A stretch of 64,000 nt of DNA from Flavisphingomonas formosensis (GTDB lineage Bacteria > Pseudomonadota > Alphaproteobacteria > Sphingomonadales > Sphingomonadaceae). Positions 50,442 to 59,026 of the stretch are shown piece after piece. The stretch lies in assembly GCF_009755815.1 (NCBI RefSeq), contig NZ_WRPK01000001.1, positions 248,001-312,000 of the forward strand, given 5' to 3'. Every line of letters starts with the position of its first letter. Positions within the stretch are counted from its first letter, which is position 1. The translations under genes and the position numbers were made by a program. The notes beneath the pieces were generated by a model. The model had not been told where the DNA came from. It saw only the letters and a list, made by a program, of their open reading frames with translations, and did not search any database.

Positions 50442-51463
50442 TTACCGCGTCCGGGAGAGAAGAGGATATCGCCCGCCGTGACGCCCCCCAGGATTTCGAG
50501 GTTACCCGGATCGCCCGTTGGCGCGGTCTGGACCGCCACCGCGCTGATGCGTCGATCGGGGGTGACGACATCGACATAGTCGATGCCGTAGCGGGTCGAG
50601 ATGAAGCGGCGCGGCACCACCATGGCCCGGCGCTGGCCGACCTCGATCGTCACGCCAACCCGCCGCCCAACCAATTCGCTGGAAAGGCCAGGCACGGTCG
50701 CGTCGACCTGCACCCGGCCTCCGGCGATGGCAGGATAGACCTGTGCCACCTGTCCCTGGCGCGACCCTTCCGGCAAATCCCCTTGAGCAACTATGACCCG
50801 CGTGCCGACACGCACGGCGTTTGCCAGCGACTCCGGCAGATCGATGCGGAGAACAGGCGGCCCCGCCGTAACCGTTGCGATCGACATGCCCGGCGCCACG
50901 ACCGAGCCAGCGGGAATATCCGCACGCAGGACGCGGCCCGAGGCGGGCGCGAGGACCGCGCCCTGCCCGGCGACGCTGGCGCTCGCATTCTGCTGCGCGC
51001 GGGCGGCTGCCACCTGGGCATCGGCGGCGCGCGACATCGCGACCGACTGATCGAGGCGCGCCTTTGCATAGACATTGTGATTGTAGAGATCCTGGACACG
51101 AACAAGGTCGCCTCGTGCGCGTGCTGCTTCGGCTTGCGCGGCGGCAACCTGCGCGCCCGCCGCACTGGTTTCGTAGCCAAGGCGCGAATCGACGATCGAG
51201 CCGATGCGCTGGCCCTTGGTCACCATGTCGCCGGCGCGAACCGAGAGACTGACCAAGGTGCCGGGAATACGGGCAAGCGCCTGGGCCTGGTCGCGGGTCG
51301 TTATCTCGGCTCCGACCGCCTTCATGTCGGGGGTCTCTGCGAGCGTGACGGCCAGCCGCTCGCCGGTGGGCAACGCGGCGACTTTTTGTTCACTCGGCGC
51401 ACTCTCACCGCAGGCCGTCAGCGTCAGGGCCGCGCCAGCGACCATCCATGCCCATTTTGTCAC
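50438..51463 (-). CDS. RND efflux periplasmic adaptor lipoprotein
   Basis: The 341-residue HlyD/AcrA-like adaptor has a lipobox (TLTAC, Cys about 18), a barrel-sandwich hybrid with IPGTLVSLSVRAGDMVTKGQRIG, a short helical hairpin (QVAAAQAEAARARGDLVRVQDLY) and the matching lipoyl half VAGQGAVLAPASGRVLRADIPAGSVV. The start is probably GTG 51463 with GGGGAG 9 nt upstream; ATG 51445 is possible. It links the permease to the TolC protein encoded divergently. Confidence 0.92.
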   Translation of the reverse strand: MTKWAWMVAGAALTLTACGESAPSEQKVAALPTGERLAVTLAETPDMKAVGAEITTRDQAQALARIPGTLVSLSVRAGDMVTKGQRIGSIVDSRLGYETSAAGAQVAAAQAEAARARGDLVRVQDLYNHNVYAKARLDQSVAMSRAADAQVAAARAQQNASASVAGQGAVLAPASGRVLRADIPAGSVVAPGMSIATVTAGPPVLRIDLPESLANAVRVGTRVIVAQGDLPEGSRQGQVAQVYPAIAGGRVQVDATVPGLSSELVGRRVGVTIEVGQRRAMVVPRRFISTRYGIDYVDVVTPDRRISAVAVQTAPTGDPGNLEILGGVTAGDILFSPGRGK

Positions 51464-51490
51464 TGCCGATGGCTCCCCTGTTGCATGGCC

Positions 51491-51829
51491 CTAGCCGCGT
51501 TCGACCGGCAAGCCAGCCGCCTTCCAGGCGCCGATGCCGCCCGCGAGATGCGTATCGATGCTCGACTGCGCGCTGGCGCAGCGGTCGAGCGCGAGGCCAG
51601 ACCGTTTGCCGCCAGCGCATTGGAGCACGATCGTTCGACCCGCTGCATCCGGAACATTACGTGGTGCGAATGTCGAAAGCGGGGCGTTTACTGCGCCCTT
51701 GATATGCTCGGCGGCAAATTCGTCGGGTTCCCGCACGTCGATGAGGAGCGCTGAACCATCGGCCAGCATTCCGTTGAGAGTCTGCGCGTCGATTTCCCGG
51801 TGCGCCTTGGTCTTGCCGAATCCGAACAT
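51491..51829 (-). CDS. Rhodanese-domain sulfurtransferase
   Basis: The 112-residue single-domain rhodanese has LLIDVREPDEFAAEHIKGAVNAPLS and the active loop LQCAGGKRSGLA with catalytic Cys71. It transfers persulfide sulfur to acceptors such as cyanide, thiols or glutathione. ATG 51829 follows GGAG at 7 nt. It is the first gene of the minus-strand arm of the divergent sulfur operons, upstream of the RND adaptor. Confidence 0.93.
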   Translation of the reverse strand: MFGFGKTKAHREIDAQTLNGMLADGSALLIDVREPDEFAAEHIKGAVNAPLSTFAPRNVPDAAGRTIVLQCAGGKRSGLALDRCASAQSSIDTHLAGGIGAWKAAGLPVERG

Positions 51830-51841
51830 GGTAGATCTCCA

Positions 51842-51930
51842 TCGCCGAGTCATTAATTTGTATATTGCGTATATTGTGTAATCATCATATTCAGTCAAGT
51901 GAGATATTCGAGGCGAGAGGAACAGGCGTC
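51842..51930. promoter_or_regulatory. AT-rich divergent promoter/operator region
   Basis: The gap between the rhodanese and SQR genes is strikingly AT-rich against the local background. It contains direct repeats GTATATTGC / GTATATTGT (51860-51868, 51869-51877) and two ATATTC copies (51887-51892 and 51904-51909, 17 nt apart). Both arms of the sulfur module start here. It is the natural operator for the SqrR/BigR-like repressor. Confidence 0.6.
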
Positions 51931-53211
51931 ATGAACAAGCCGAAGATCGTGGTGCTGGGCGCGGGCCTGGGCGGCACCATCGCCGCCTATGAAATCCAAA
52001 CGGCTGCCAAGGGACGGGCCGAGGTGGTGATGGTATCCAATTCAGACACCTATTCCTTTGTGCCTTCCAACCCTTGGGTCGCGGTTCGCTGGCGCGAGCC
52101 CGAAGCCATTCAAGTGCATCTGCCGCCCATCTTCGCCAGGAAGAAGATCGGCTTCACTGCCGTCGGCGCGAAGCGCTTGCATGCGGTTGAAAAACGACTC
52201 GAGCTCAATGACGGCAGCAATATCATTTACGACTATCTCGTAATTGCAACCGGGCCTGATTTGGCATTTGACGAAATCGAGGGACTCGGGCCGCATGGCG
52301 GTCACACCGTCTCGATCTGCCAGACCGCGCATGCCTCGGCCGCGGCCGACGCGTTCGATCGCTTCGTCGAAAATCCCGGACCGATCGTGGTCGGCGCGGT
52401 GCAGGGCGCGTCGTGCTACGGGCCGGCTTACGAATTTGCGCTGATCCTCGATACTGAGCTGCGCCGCCGCAAGATCCGCGACAAGGTGCCGATGACGTTC
52501 GTCACCGCCGAGCCCTATATCGGTCATCTCGGGCTCGACGGCGTCGGCGACACCAAGGGTCTGCTCGAAAGCACACTGCGCGAGCGGCACATCAAATGGG
52601 TCACCAATGCGCGCGTCGCCAGGGTCGAGGCGGGCATGATGCATGTCGAGGAAATCGCCGAGGGCGGCGCCGTGGCCCGAACTCATGACCTGCCGTTCGC
52701 TTTCTCGATGATGCTCCCCGCCTTCCGGGGCGTGCCCGCCGTTCGCGACATCCCCGGCCTCACCAATCCGCGCGGCTTCATCCTGATCGACAAGCATCAG
52801 CGCAACCCCGCCTTCCCGGAAATCTTCGCGCTGGGTGTCTGCGTGGCGATCCCGCCGACCGGGCCGACGCCCGTACCGGTTGGCGTTCCCAAGACCGGCT
52901 TCATGATCGAAAGCATGGTGACCGCGATCGCGGCCAATCTCGATGCGATCCTCGACGGCAAGGAGCCAACGGCCGAAGCCAGCTGGAATGCCGTCTGCCT
53001 GGCCGACTTCGGCGATGGCGGCGTTGCCTTCGTGGCGCAGCCGCAGATCCCGCCGCGCAACGTCAACTGGGCGGCTAGCGGCAAGTGGGTCCATCTCGCG
53101 AAGATTGGCTTCGAGAAATATTTCCTTCGCAAGGTGCGCAAGGGCGAGAACGAGCCCTTTTACGAGAAGCTCGCGCTCCACGTCATGGGCATCAAGAAGC
53201 TGCGGATGTGA
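51931..53211 (+). CDS. sqr: Sulfide:quinone oxidoreductase
   Basis: The 426-residue FAD enzyme oxidises sulfide to polysulfide or persulfide and passes electrons to quinone. VVLGAGLGGTIAAYEI binds FAD and LVIATGPDLAFDEIEGLG follows. The three cysteines of Acidithiobacillus-type SQR are present at near-identical positions: Cys130 (SICQTAH), Cys162 (GASCYGPAYEF) and Cys357 (NAVCLADFGD). VPKTGFMIESMV near 320-331 contacts the quinone site. Start 51931 follows a GAGAGGAA box. It is the first gene of the plus-strand arm. Confidence 0.93.
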   Translation: MNKPKIVVLGAGLGGTIAAYEIQTAAKGRAEVVMVSNSDTYSFVPSNPWVAVRWREPEAIQVHLPPIFARKKIGFTAVGAKRLHAVEKRLELNDGSNIIYDYLVIATGPDLAFDEIEGLGPHGGHTVSICQTAHASAAADAFDRFVENPGPIVVGAVQGASCYGPAYEFALILDTELRRRKIRDKVPMTFVTAEPYIGHLGLDGVGDTKGLLESTLRERHIKWVTNARVARVEAGMMHVEEIAEGGAVARTHDLPFAFSMMLPAFRGVPAVRDIPGLTNPRGFILIDKHQRNPAFPEIFALGVCVAIPPTGPTPVPVGVPKTGFMIESMVTAIAANLDAILDGKEPTAEASWNAVCLADFGDGGVAFVAQPQIPPRNVNWAASGKWVHLAKIGFEKYFLRKVRKGENEPFYEKLALHVMGIKKLRM

Positions 53212-53243
53212 CCGCCTCGTTCGACACGAAAAGGAACTGCACA

Positions 53244-53447
53244 ATGACTCTCGATCGCGCCGTCATGATCTTTGCAGGCACTGTCGTCCTCTTGGGGATC
53301 GTCTTGTCCTTCACCGTCCATCCCTGGTGGATCGGCCTCAGCGGCTTTGCCGGGCTCAATATGATCCAGGCCGGCTTCACCGGCTTTTGTCCGGCAGCGA
53401 TGGTCTTCAAGGCGATGGGCGTCCGTCCGGGCAACGCCTTCAAATGA
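53244..53447 (+). CDS. DUF2892 (YgaP-like) small membrane protein
   Basis: The 67-residue protein starts MTLDRAVMIFAGTVVLLGI. It has two hydrophobic segments (about 6-24 and 28-48) and the DUF2892 signature WIGLSGFAGLNMIQAGFTGFCPAAMVFKAMG, including the FTGFCP cysteine. In YgaP the same domain is fused to rhodanese; here rhodanese is encoded separately in the divergent arm. An AAGGAA box precedes ATG 53244, and the stop overlaps tolC as ATGA. Confidence 0.9.
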   Translation: MTLDRAVMIFAGTVVLLGIVLSFTVHPWWIGLSGFAGLNMIQAGFTGFCPAAMVFKAMGVRPGNAFK

Positions 53448-54715
53448 TGGTCAAGCGCCGCCTTGCGCGCCTGATGCTGTGGCTTGCCGCCCCGCTGGCG
53501 CTGAGCACCACGGCGCACGCGACGACGCTTGAGGAGGCGCTTGCCGCGGCCATCGCGCATGCGCCCGAGATTGCTGCAGCCGACGCGGATGCGGATGCCG
53601 CCAATGCGCGGCTCGAGCAGGCGAAAGCGGGCCGGCTGCCGACCGCGACGCTCAGCGGCACGATCGGCTACGGCCGCCTCGATCCGCGCGGCTTCTTCGG
53701 ACTTGACGCGGCGAACGTGACCCCGCGCGCCGCGCAAATAACGGTCGAGCAGCCCCTATTCACCGGGGGCAGGGTCAGCGCCGGGATCGATCAGGCCCGC
53801 GCCGGGATCGCCGGCGCGGAGGCGGGGCAGATCGGCATTCGCAGCCAGCTCGTGATGGCGGTGACCCAAGCCTATGGCGACGTGCTGACCGCCGCGCACA
53901 TGGTCGATCTCTATGGCCGCCTTGTTATCCAAACCACCGAGATCGAGCGCCAGGCCCGGCTCAAGTTTCGTGCGGGCGAGAGCCCCAGCACCGACGTCTC
54001 CCAGGCGGGCGCCCGTCTTGCCGAGGCGCGCGCCGGGCTTGCCCGCGCACAAGGGATGCAGGTCTCGGCGCAGGCGCATTTCCGTAACCTGACAGGGCTT
54101 GAGCCCGTCGATCTGCAGCCACTCCCGCCCAATCCCGTGCTGCCCGCCACGCTCGACGAGGTGATGGATGCGGCAATCCGCAGCAATCCCGCGCTGGCGC
54201 AGTCCGAAGCCAGCCTGCGCGCCGCTCAGGCCGCAGCACGCGGTGCGCGCGCGGAGCGCCTGCCTACGGTCGGTGTCTTCGTGGAAGGCGCCACGGTACG
54301 CGATCAGTTCTTTCCCGACTATCGCGCGGACAGCGCGACCGTGGGCATCCGCGCGCGCTGGGAGCTGTTCAGCGGCGGCCGGGTGTCGGGCAAGGTCGCC
54401 GAGACGGATAGTAGTGTCCGGGCAGCCGACGCACGGGCAAGGGCCATGCGGATGCAGGTCCAGGAACAGGTCATCTCCGCCTTTCAGGATGTTCGTACGG
54501 CGCAGTTCGTCGAACAGGCGGCTACGGAGCAGGCCGCCGCCGCTGCGCAGGCGCTCGACAGCATTACCCAAGAGGTTCGGGTTGGCATGAAGCCGCAGCT
54601 CGACCTGCTCGACGCCGAACGCGAATCCATAGCCGCCGAGGCTGGCGCGGCGCGCGCGGGTACCGATCGTATCGTCGCCGCCTACCGGCTGCTCAGCCTG
54701 CTGGGTCGCTACTGA
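53444..54715 (+). CDS. TolC-family outer membrane efflux protein
   Basis: The 423-residue outer-membrane factor has a signal peptide (about 1-26, ends TTAHA). TTLEEALAAAIAHAPEIAAADADADAA opens the first helical repeat, and QPLFTGGRV recurs as ELFSGGRVSGKV at the second repeat, the mark of the internal duplication. The C-terminus has VRVGMKPQLDLLDAERES. It is the likely exit duct for the RND pump encoded on the other strand, so the two arms together supply one tripartite pump. Two ATGs (53444 and 53447) follow the DUF2892 gene with overlap. Confidence 0.93.
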   Translation: MMVKRRLARLMLWLAAPLALSTTAHATTLEEALAAAIAHAPEIAAADADADAANARLEQAKAGRLPTATLSGTIGYGRLDPRGFFGLDAANVTPRAAQITVEQPLFTGGRVSAGIDQARAGIAGAEAGQIGIRSQLVMAVTQAYGDVLTAAHMVDLYGRLVIQTTEIERQARLKFRAGESPSTDVSQAGARLAEARAGLARAQGMQVSAQAHFRNLTGLEPVDLQPLPPNPVLPATLDEVMDAAIRSNPALAQSEASLRAAQAAARGARAERLPTVGVFVEGATVRDQFFPDYRADSATVGIRARWELFSGGRVSGKVAETDSSVRAADARARAMRMQVQEQVISAFQDVRTAQFVEQAATEQAAAAAQALDSITQEVRVGMKPQLDLLDAERESIAAEAGAARAGTDRIVAAYRLLSLLGRY

Positions 54716-54732
54716 ACGAAAGGATCGCCGCT

Positions 54733-55101
54733 ATGAATAAGGATTGGCCGGAAATGGCCGCGCAACTAACCGGCGCGATCAAGGAAGTCCGCCTTGGCAG
54801 CCCAGAGGTCACAAAGGCCTTCTCGGCGATGGCCAGGGCTGCGACCGAGGCGGGAACGCTCGATACCAAGACCAAGGAACTGATCGCGCTTGCCATCTCT
54901 GTGGCGATCCGGTGCGATGGCTGTGTCGCCTTTCACAGCCAGGCGGCGGTCAAGCGGGGCGCGACGCGCGAGGAGATCATGGAGGTGATGGGCATGGCGC
55001 TATACATGGGTGCCGGACCAAGCCTGATGTATGCCGCCCAGGCGGTTGAGGCCTTCGACCAGTTTGCGGCCCAGGCCGGCACCGAGCCTGGGAGCGCATG
55101 A
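54733..55101 (+). CDS. AhpD-like carboxymuconolactone decarboxylase family protein
   Basis: The 122-residue helical protein has the AhpD-type redox motif ALAISVAIRCDGCVAFHSQAAVK (Cys61, Cys64, His68). AhpD-fold proteins with CxxC reduce peroxiredoxin or act as thiol oxidoreductases. MGMALYMGAGPSLMYAAQAVEAF completes the family pattern. It lies 17 nt after tolC and before the dioxygenase gene; a role in persulfide or peroxide reduction is inferred from context. Confidence 0.93.
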   Translation: MNKDWPEMAAQLTGAIKEVRLGSPEVTKAFSAMARAATEAGTLDTKTKELIALAISVAIRCDGCVAFHSQAAVKRGATREEIMEVMGMALYMGAGPSLMYAAQAVEAFDQFAAQAGTEPGSA

Positions 55102-55123
55102 GGTCGTGGCGGTGGAGCACGAC

Positions 55124-56041
55124 ATGATCGACTTGCCGCTCGAACAGGCCGTCCGTATTGTCGAGGGTGCGGCCGCCGGCGACGTTGCCGTGCACAGCGT
55201 CTTTGACGAGGCGACCTTTACCGCGACCCACGTCGTCAGCGATCCGGCAACCCGCAAGGCGGCGATCATCGACAGCGTGCTCGACTTCGACCCCGCGTCG
55301 GGACGAACCTCGCGCGAATCCGCTGATCAAATCATTGCCTATGTCGAAGCCGAGGGTTTAGAGATCGAATGGCTGCTCGAGACCCATGTCCATGCCGACC
55401 ATCTCTCGGCGGCGCCCTATCTGCAGCAGCGCCTGGGCGGCACGCTCGCGATCGGACGCGATATCCTGACGGTGCAATCGACGTTCGGCGCGATCTTCAA
55501 CGAGGGGCCGGACTTCGCGCGGGACGGATCGCAATTTGATCGCCTGCTACTCGATGGCGAACGCTTCCGGCTGGGATCGCGCGAGGGAATCGCGCTCCAT
55601 GTCCCTGGGCACACACCCGCCGATATGGCCTATGTCATCGGTGACGTCGCGTTCGTCGGCGATACGCTGTTCATGCCCGATTATGGCACTGCTCGCGCGG
55701 ACTTCCCGGGCGGCGACGCCCAGACATTGTTCCGATCGATCCACCGGCTGCTGGGGCTCCCGGACCGGACCCGGCTGTTCCTTTGTCATGATTACAAGGC
55801 GCCGGGGCGTGAGCATTTCATGTGGGAGACGACGGTGGCGGCGGAGCGACAGGGCAATGTCCATGTCCATTCAGGCGTCACCGAGAAGGCGTTCGTCGCG
55901 ATGCGTGAAGCGCGCGACGCCACGCTTGGTATGCCGCGGCTGATCCTGCCTTCGATCCAGGTCAACATGCGCGGCGGCAACCTTCCCGAGCCCGAGGACA
56001 ACGGTACGCGCTATCTCAAACTTCCCTTGAACAGTCTCTAA
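55124..56041 (+). CDS. blh: Blh/ETHE1-like persulfide dioxygenase (MBL fold)
   Basis: The 305-residue MBL-fold protein has ETHVHADHLSAAPYL (His88, His90, Asp92, His93), VPGHTPADMAYVIGD, AFVGDTLFMPDYGTARADFPGG, and FLCHDYKAPGREHFMWETTV, matching the Blh/ETHE1 family. ETHE1 enzymes oxidise glutathione persulfide to sulfite using mononuclear iron. Start 55124 has a GTGGAG box 6 nt upstream; the long frame from 55031 overlaps the preceding gene. With SQR making persulfide and TauE exporting sulfite-type products, it completes a sulfide disposal path. Confidence 0.92.
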   Translation: MIDLPLEQAVRIVEGAAAGDVAVHSVFDEATFTATHVVSDPATRKAAIIDSVLDFDPASGRTSRESADQIIAYVEAEGLEIEWLLETHVHADHLSAAPYLQQRLGGTLAIGRDILTVQSTFGAIFNEGPDFARDGSQFDRLLLDGERFRLGSREGIALHVPGHTPADMAYVIGDVAFVGDTLFMPDYGTARADFPGGDAQTLFRSIHRLLGLPDRTRLFLCHDYKAPGREHFMWETTVAAERQGNVHVHSGVTEKAFVAMREARDATLGMPRLILPSIQVNMRGGNLPEPEDNGTRYLKLPLNSL

Positions 56042-56048
56042 CGCGCGC

Positions 56049-56828
56049 ATGCTTGAGTCTGTCCAATATCTGCTGGGCGCCGCTTCGGGCTCCGTCGTCG
56101 GTTTCACGCTTGGTCTGGTCGGGGGCGGAGGCTCGATTCTGGCGGTGCCCCTCATGGTCTATCTCGTGGGCGTGGCGTCGCCGCATGTCGCGATCGGCAC
56201 CAGTGCACTTGCGGTCGCTGCCAATGCCGGCGCCAACCTCATTCCCCATGCCCGGCAGGGCACGATCAAATGGCGCTGCGCAGGCATGTATGCGTTCGCC
56301 GGTGTGCTTGGTGCCTATGGCGGTTCGACGCTGGGCAAGGCGTTCGACGGGCAGCACCTGCTCTTTCTGTTCGCGCTGCTCATGCTGGTGGTCGGCGTGC
56401 TGATGCTGCGCAATCGCGGCAATTTGGGAAATCCCGACGTTCAGTGCCGGCGCGAAAATGCCCCCAAGGTCATTGCCTATGGCAGCGCGACGGGACTGTT
56501 CTCGGGCTTCTTCGGCATTGGCGGCGGCTTCCTGATCGTGCCTGGCCTCATGGCTTCCACCGGCATGCCGATGATCAATGCGGTTGGCTCCTCACTCGTC
56601 GCAGTGACAGCCTTTGGCCTGACGACGGCGCTCAACTACGCCTTTTCCGGGCTGATTGATTGGGGCCTGGCCGCGACCTTCATCGGCGGCGGTATCATCG
56701 GCGGTGTCATTGGGGCAGCCGCATCCAAGCAGTTGTCCGCCCGCAAGGGTCTTCTCAACAGTGTCTTCGCCGTGCTGATCTTCTGCGTGGCCCTCTACAT
56801 GCTCTGGAAAAGCTGGTCCGCAATGTGA
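56049..56828 (+). CDS. TauE/SafE-family anion exporter
   Basis: The 259-residue membrane protein has about eight helices and two internal repeats: GLVGGGGSILAVPLMVYLVG early and FGIGGGFLIVPGLMASTGMPM later, the TauE/SafE hallmark. Family members export sulfite, sulfoacetate or related anions. It follows the dioxygenase gene by 7 nt and closes the plus-strand sulfur arm. Sulfite export is the natural inference, but substrate is not proven. Confidence 0.93.
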   Translation: MLESVQYLLGAASGSVVGFTLGLVGGGGSILAVPLMVYLVGVASPHVAIGTSALAVAANAGANLIPHARQGTIKWRCAGMYAFAGVLGAYGGSTLGKAFDGQHLLFLFALLMLVVGVLMLRNRGNLGNPDVQCRRENAPKVIAYGSATGLFSGFFGIGGGFLIVPGLMASTGMPMINAVGSSLVAVTAFGLTTALNYAFSGLIDWGLAATFIGGGIIGGVIGAAASKQLSARKGLLNSVFAVLIFCVALYMLWKSWSAM

Positions 56829-57350
56829 CATCTGCGTCAGGAGGATCGTCGAGGAACCCGTCCGTTCCCGCGCGCCGATCGTCGAGAGAACGGGCGAAAA
56901 CCATTTACGTCGCCTGGGAGTACCCAGCCGTCTGCGGTCGGTGGATGAGATGATTGGACACAACGGGTTGCGGTGGGTGACGAACGAACGCTCGCCTTGC
57001 GATGTTCAATGCTGATGCCGGCTGCACTCCGATTCTGGTAATGCGACGCCAAGACCGTTGGTGTTGCTTCTCGGAATCAGGGTGTTAGTCTGGCCCCGCG
57101 TCGCGAGGGCGGCGCCGAGGCTTGAGAACCTCGCTTGGGAAAATTTGACCCGCCATCGACGCGGCCGGGTGGCCGACGCGCATGTCCAAGCCGCTTGCGG
57201 CCAAAGGCGTCGGCGCATGTCTCAAGCATGTTCTCTACACCCGGCTTTCGCCGGCATCGCCTCGAACGACTGGGCGAGCCGGATGAGCGTTGGACTGAAG
57301 CGATTTCGTCGCGCGAGCGACAGGGCCTGCATCGCGGATCGGGGATCCCG
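56829..57350. other. Intergenic region before the ECF sigma gene
   Basis: About 520 nt between tauE and the sigma factor. No reading frame has a recognisable product. The stretch around 57124-57160 (GAGAACCTCGCTTGGGAAAATTTGAC) is locally AT-richer and could hold the sigma-operon promoter. No tRNA fragment or attachment-site repeat of the tRNA-Ser end is seen. Confidence 0.5.
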
Positions 57351-57935
57351 ATGCGGCTGATCCCCGACGTCCTGAAATCGCTGGCCTCGCCAAGGCTGGT
57401 CGAAGGCGACCCGTTGCCCCCCGACGACCGCGTGGTGACTGGGTCGGTGCTCGCCCTGAACGATCTTTACCAAACCCAGGCGCCGAAGCTGCTTCGCTAC
57501 TTCGCGCGGCGAGCCGACCGCCAGGATGCGAACGACCTCATGCAGGAAAGCTTCGCTCGCTTCGTCGATGCAACGGCGGCGGACCGCGTAATCGAACAGC
57601 CCGAAGCCTATCTCAACCGGATCGCGACGAACCTGCTCCGCGACCGCGCCAAGACAGCCCTGCAACGCTCGCTCGCGCGGCATGTACCCGCCGACGAGGA
57701 GACGCTGGCTGGACCGGATATCGTCGCGGGGCTCGAGGCGCGTGACCTGCTCAACCGGATCCAGAATGCCCTGATGCGGCTCGGCCCCAAGACACGCGAG
57801 ATATTCCTGGCGCATCGTGTCGACGGCTTCAGCTATAGCGACATCGCCAAGCGCACGGGATTGAGCGTAAAAGGCGTCGAGTGGCACATGACGAAGGCGA
57901 TAACCCATCTCGACCGCGTGCTGAGGTCCCGTTGA
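57351..57935 (+). CDS. ECF RNA polymerase sigma factor (FecI-like)
   Basis: The 194-residue sigma-70 family protein has region 2 (YFARRADRQDANDLMQESFARFVDA, QPEAYLNRIATNLLRDRAK) and region 4 (LGPKTREIFLAHRVDGFSYSDIAKRTGLSVKGVEWHMTKAI). Region 4 recognises the -35 box of TonB-linked promoters. Start 57351 is used; the frame upstream is unconserved. Its stop shares a base with the fecR-like start (TGATG), the classic FecI-FecR coupling. Confidence 0.93.
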   Translation: MRLIPDVLKSLASPRLVEGDPLPPDDRVVTGSVLALNDLYQTQAPKLLRYFARRADRQDANDLMQESFARFVDATAADRVIEQPEAYLNRIATNLLRDRAKTALQRSLARHVPADEETLAGPDIVAGLEARDLLNRIQNALMRLGPKTREIFLAHRVDGFSYSDIAKRTGLSVKGVEWHMTKAITHLDRVLRSR

Positions 57936-58939
57936 TGTCCGAAGCCGGGAGGGAGGCGCGCACGGACGAGATCGTGCGCGCGGAGGCCATTGCCTGGCTG
58001 ACGAGACTGCGCTCGCCGGACGGTGCGGACGATCACGAAACCTTCCAGGACTGGTACGCCGCCGATCCTCGACATGCCGACATCTATGATGATGTCCTCG
58101 GCACCTGGGACAGCACGGCCCTGGCGGCCCGGACACCGGCTGGCGAGATGCCGCGGCGGTTCGACTCAAAACCTACCCGGCCGCGGTACCGAATGGCGGT
58201 CGCCGCTGTTGCCGCCCTTGTCCTGGTGGTGCTTTCGGGCATCGGCTTGCAGCGGTTCGGCGCCTTTGGACCAGGCCGGACGGACCCGGCCGAAGTCGCC
58301 AGCCGGATAGGCGAGATCCGCACCGTCACGCTGGCGGACGGCTCGCGCGTCACGCTCGACACGAACAGTGCCCTGGCAATCGCCTACACCGCCGGGGAAC
58401 GCAGATTGACGCTCGAGCATGGGCGTGCCCGCTTCGACGTGGCGCATGATCCAGCGCGCCCGTTCGTCGTCACGGCCGGGAGCGGCATGATCATCGCGCA
58501 CGGAACGCTCTTCGACGTCGACCTGCAGCAACGTCGCGTGACGGTGTCGCTGCTGCGGGGGTCGGTCGAAGTGAGAAACGAAGCGGCCGGTCGGGTCGAG
58601 ACGGCAAGGACCGGACGGCTGCTTAAGCCGGGCCAGCGGCTGGCACTGGAACAGCACACACCGATGGGTTCGCCGGTAGCGCTCCGCGCCAGCGAAACGC
58701 GATGGCCCTCGGGTATGTTGTCGTTCGAGGACGCGTCGCTGGCCGAGGTCGTGGCGGCCGCGAACCGCTATAATTCCGCGCAGATCATTCTTGCCGACCG
58801 AGCCATCGGCGCCCTCCGGTTCACCGGCACCTTCGCCGCGAGGGATGCACAGGGCCTGGCCCGAATGCTGTCCGCAACGTTCAATCTTGACCTGTCCCAC
58901 GACGATCACGGCAGCCTGATCCTGGCGCCGCGTCGATAG
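57935..58939 (+). CDS. FecR-family anti-sigma regulator
   Basis: The 334-residue membrane regulator has a cytoplasmic N-terminal sigma-binding domain (DUF4880-like, EAIAWLTRLRSPDG, DWYAADPRHADIYDDVLGTW), one transmembrane helix (about 89-106) and a periplasmic FecR domain (GEIRTVTLADGSRVTLDTNSALAIAY, GRARFDVAHDPARPF, FDVDLQQRRVTVSLLRGSVEV). A short C-terminal STN-like part follows (FEDASLAEVVAAANRYN). It relays ligand occupancy of the TonB receptor to the ECF sigma factor. Confidence 0.93.
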   Translation: MSEAGREARTDEIVRAEAIAWLTRLRSPDGADDHETFQDWYAADPRHADIYDDVLGTWDSTALAARTPAGEMPRRFDSKPTRPRYRMAVAAVAALVLVVLSGIGLQRFGAFGPGRTDPAEVASRIGEIRTVTLADGSRVTLDTNSALAIAYTAGERRLTLEHGRARFDVAHDPARPFVVTAGSGMIIAHGTLFDVDLQQRRVTVSLLRGSVEVRNEAAGRVETARTGRLLKPGQRLALEQHTPMGSPVALRASETRWPSGMLSFEDASLAEVVAAANRYNSAQIILADRAIGALRFTGTFAARDAQGLARMLSATFNLDLSHDDHGSLILAPRR

Positions 58940-59026
58940 CCGCAAAAAAATCCCAGGGTAAAACGCACCTCGGCTGTCGAGGTCCCCAAGCGATGCCGCG
59001 TCGGAGCGTCGCACGGGGAGTTCATA

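Noticed and set aside
33969-57350. A second copy of the tRNA-Ser 3' end marking the right border of an island
   Set aside because: I searched by eye for the TTCGAATCCCTCCGTCTCC end and found no repeat; no integrase gene is present either.
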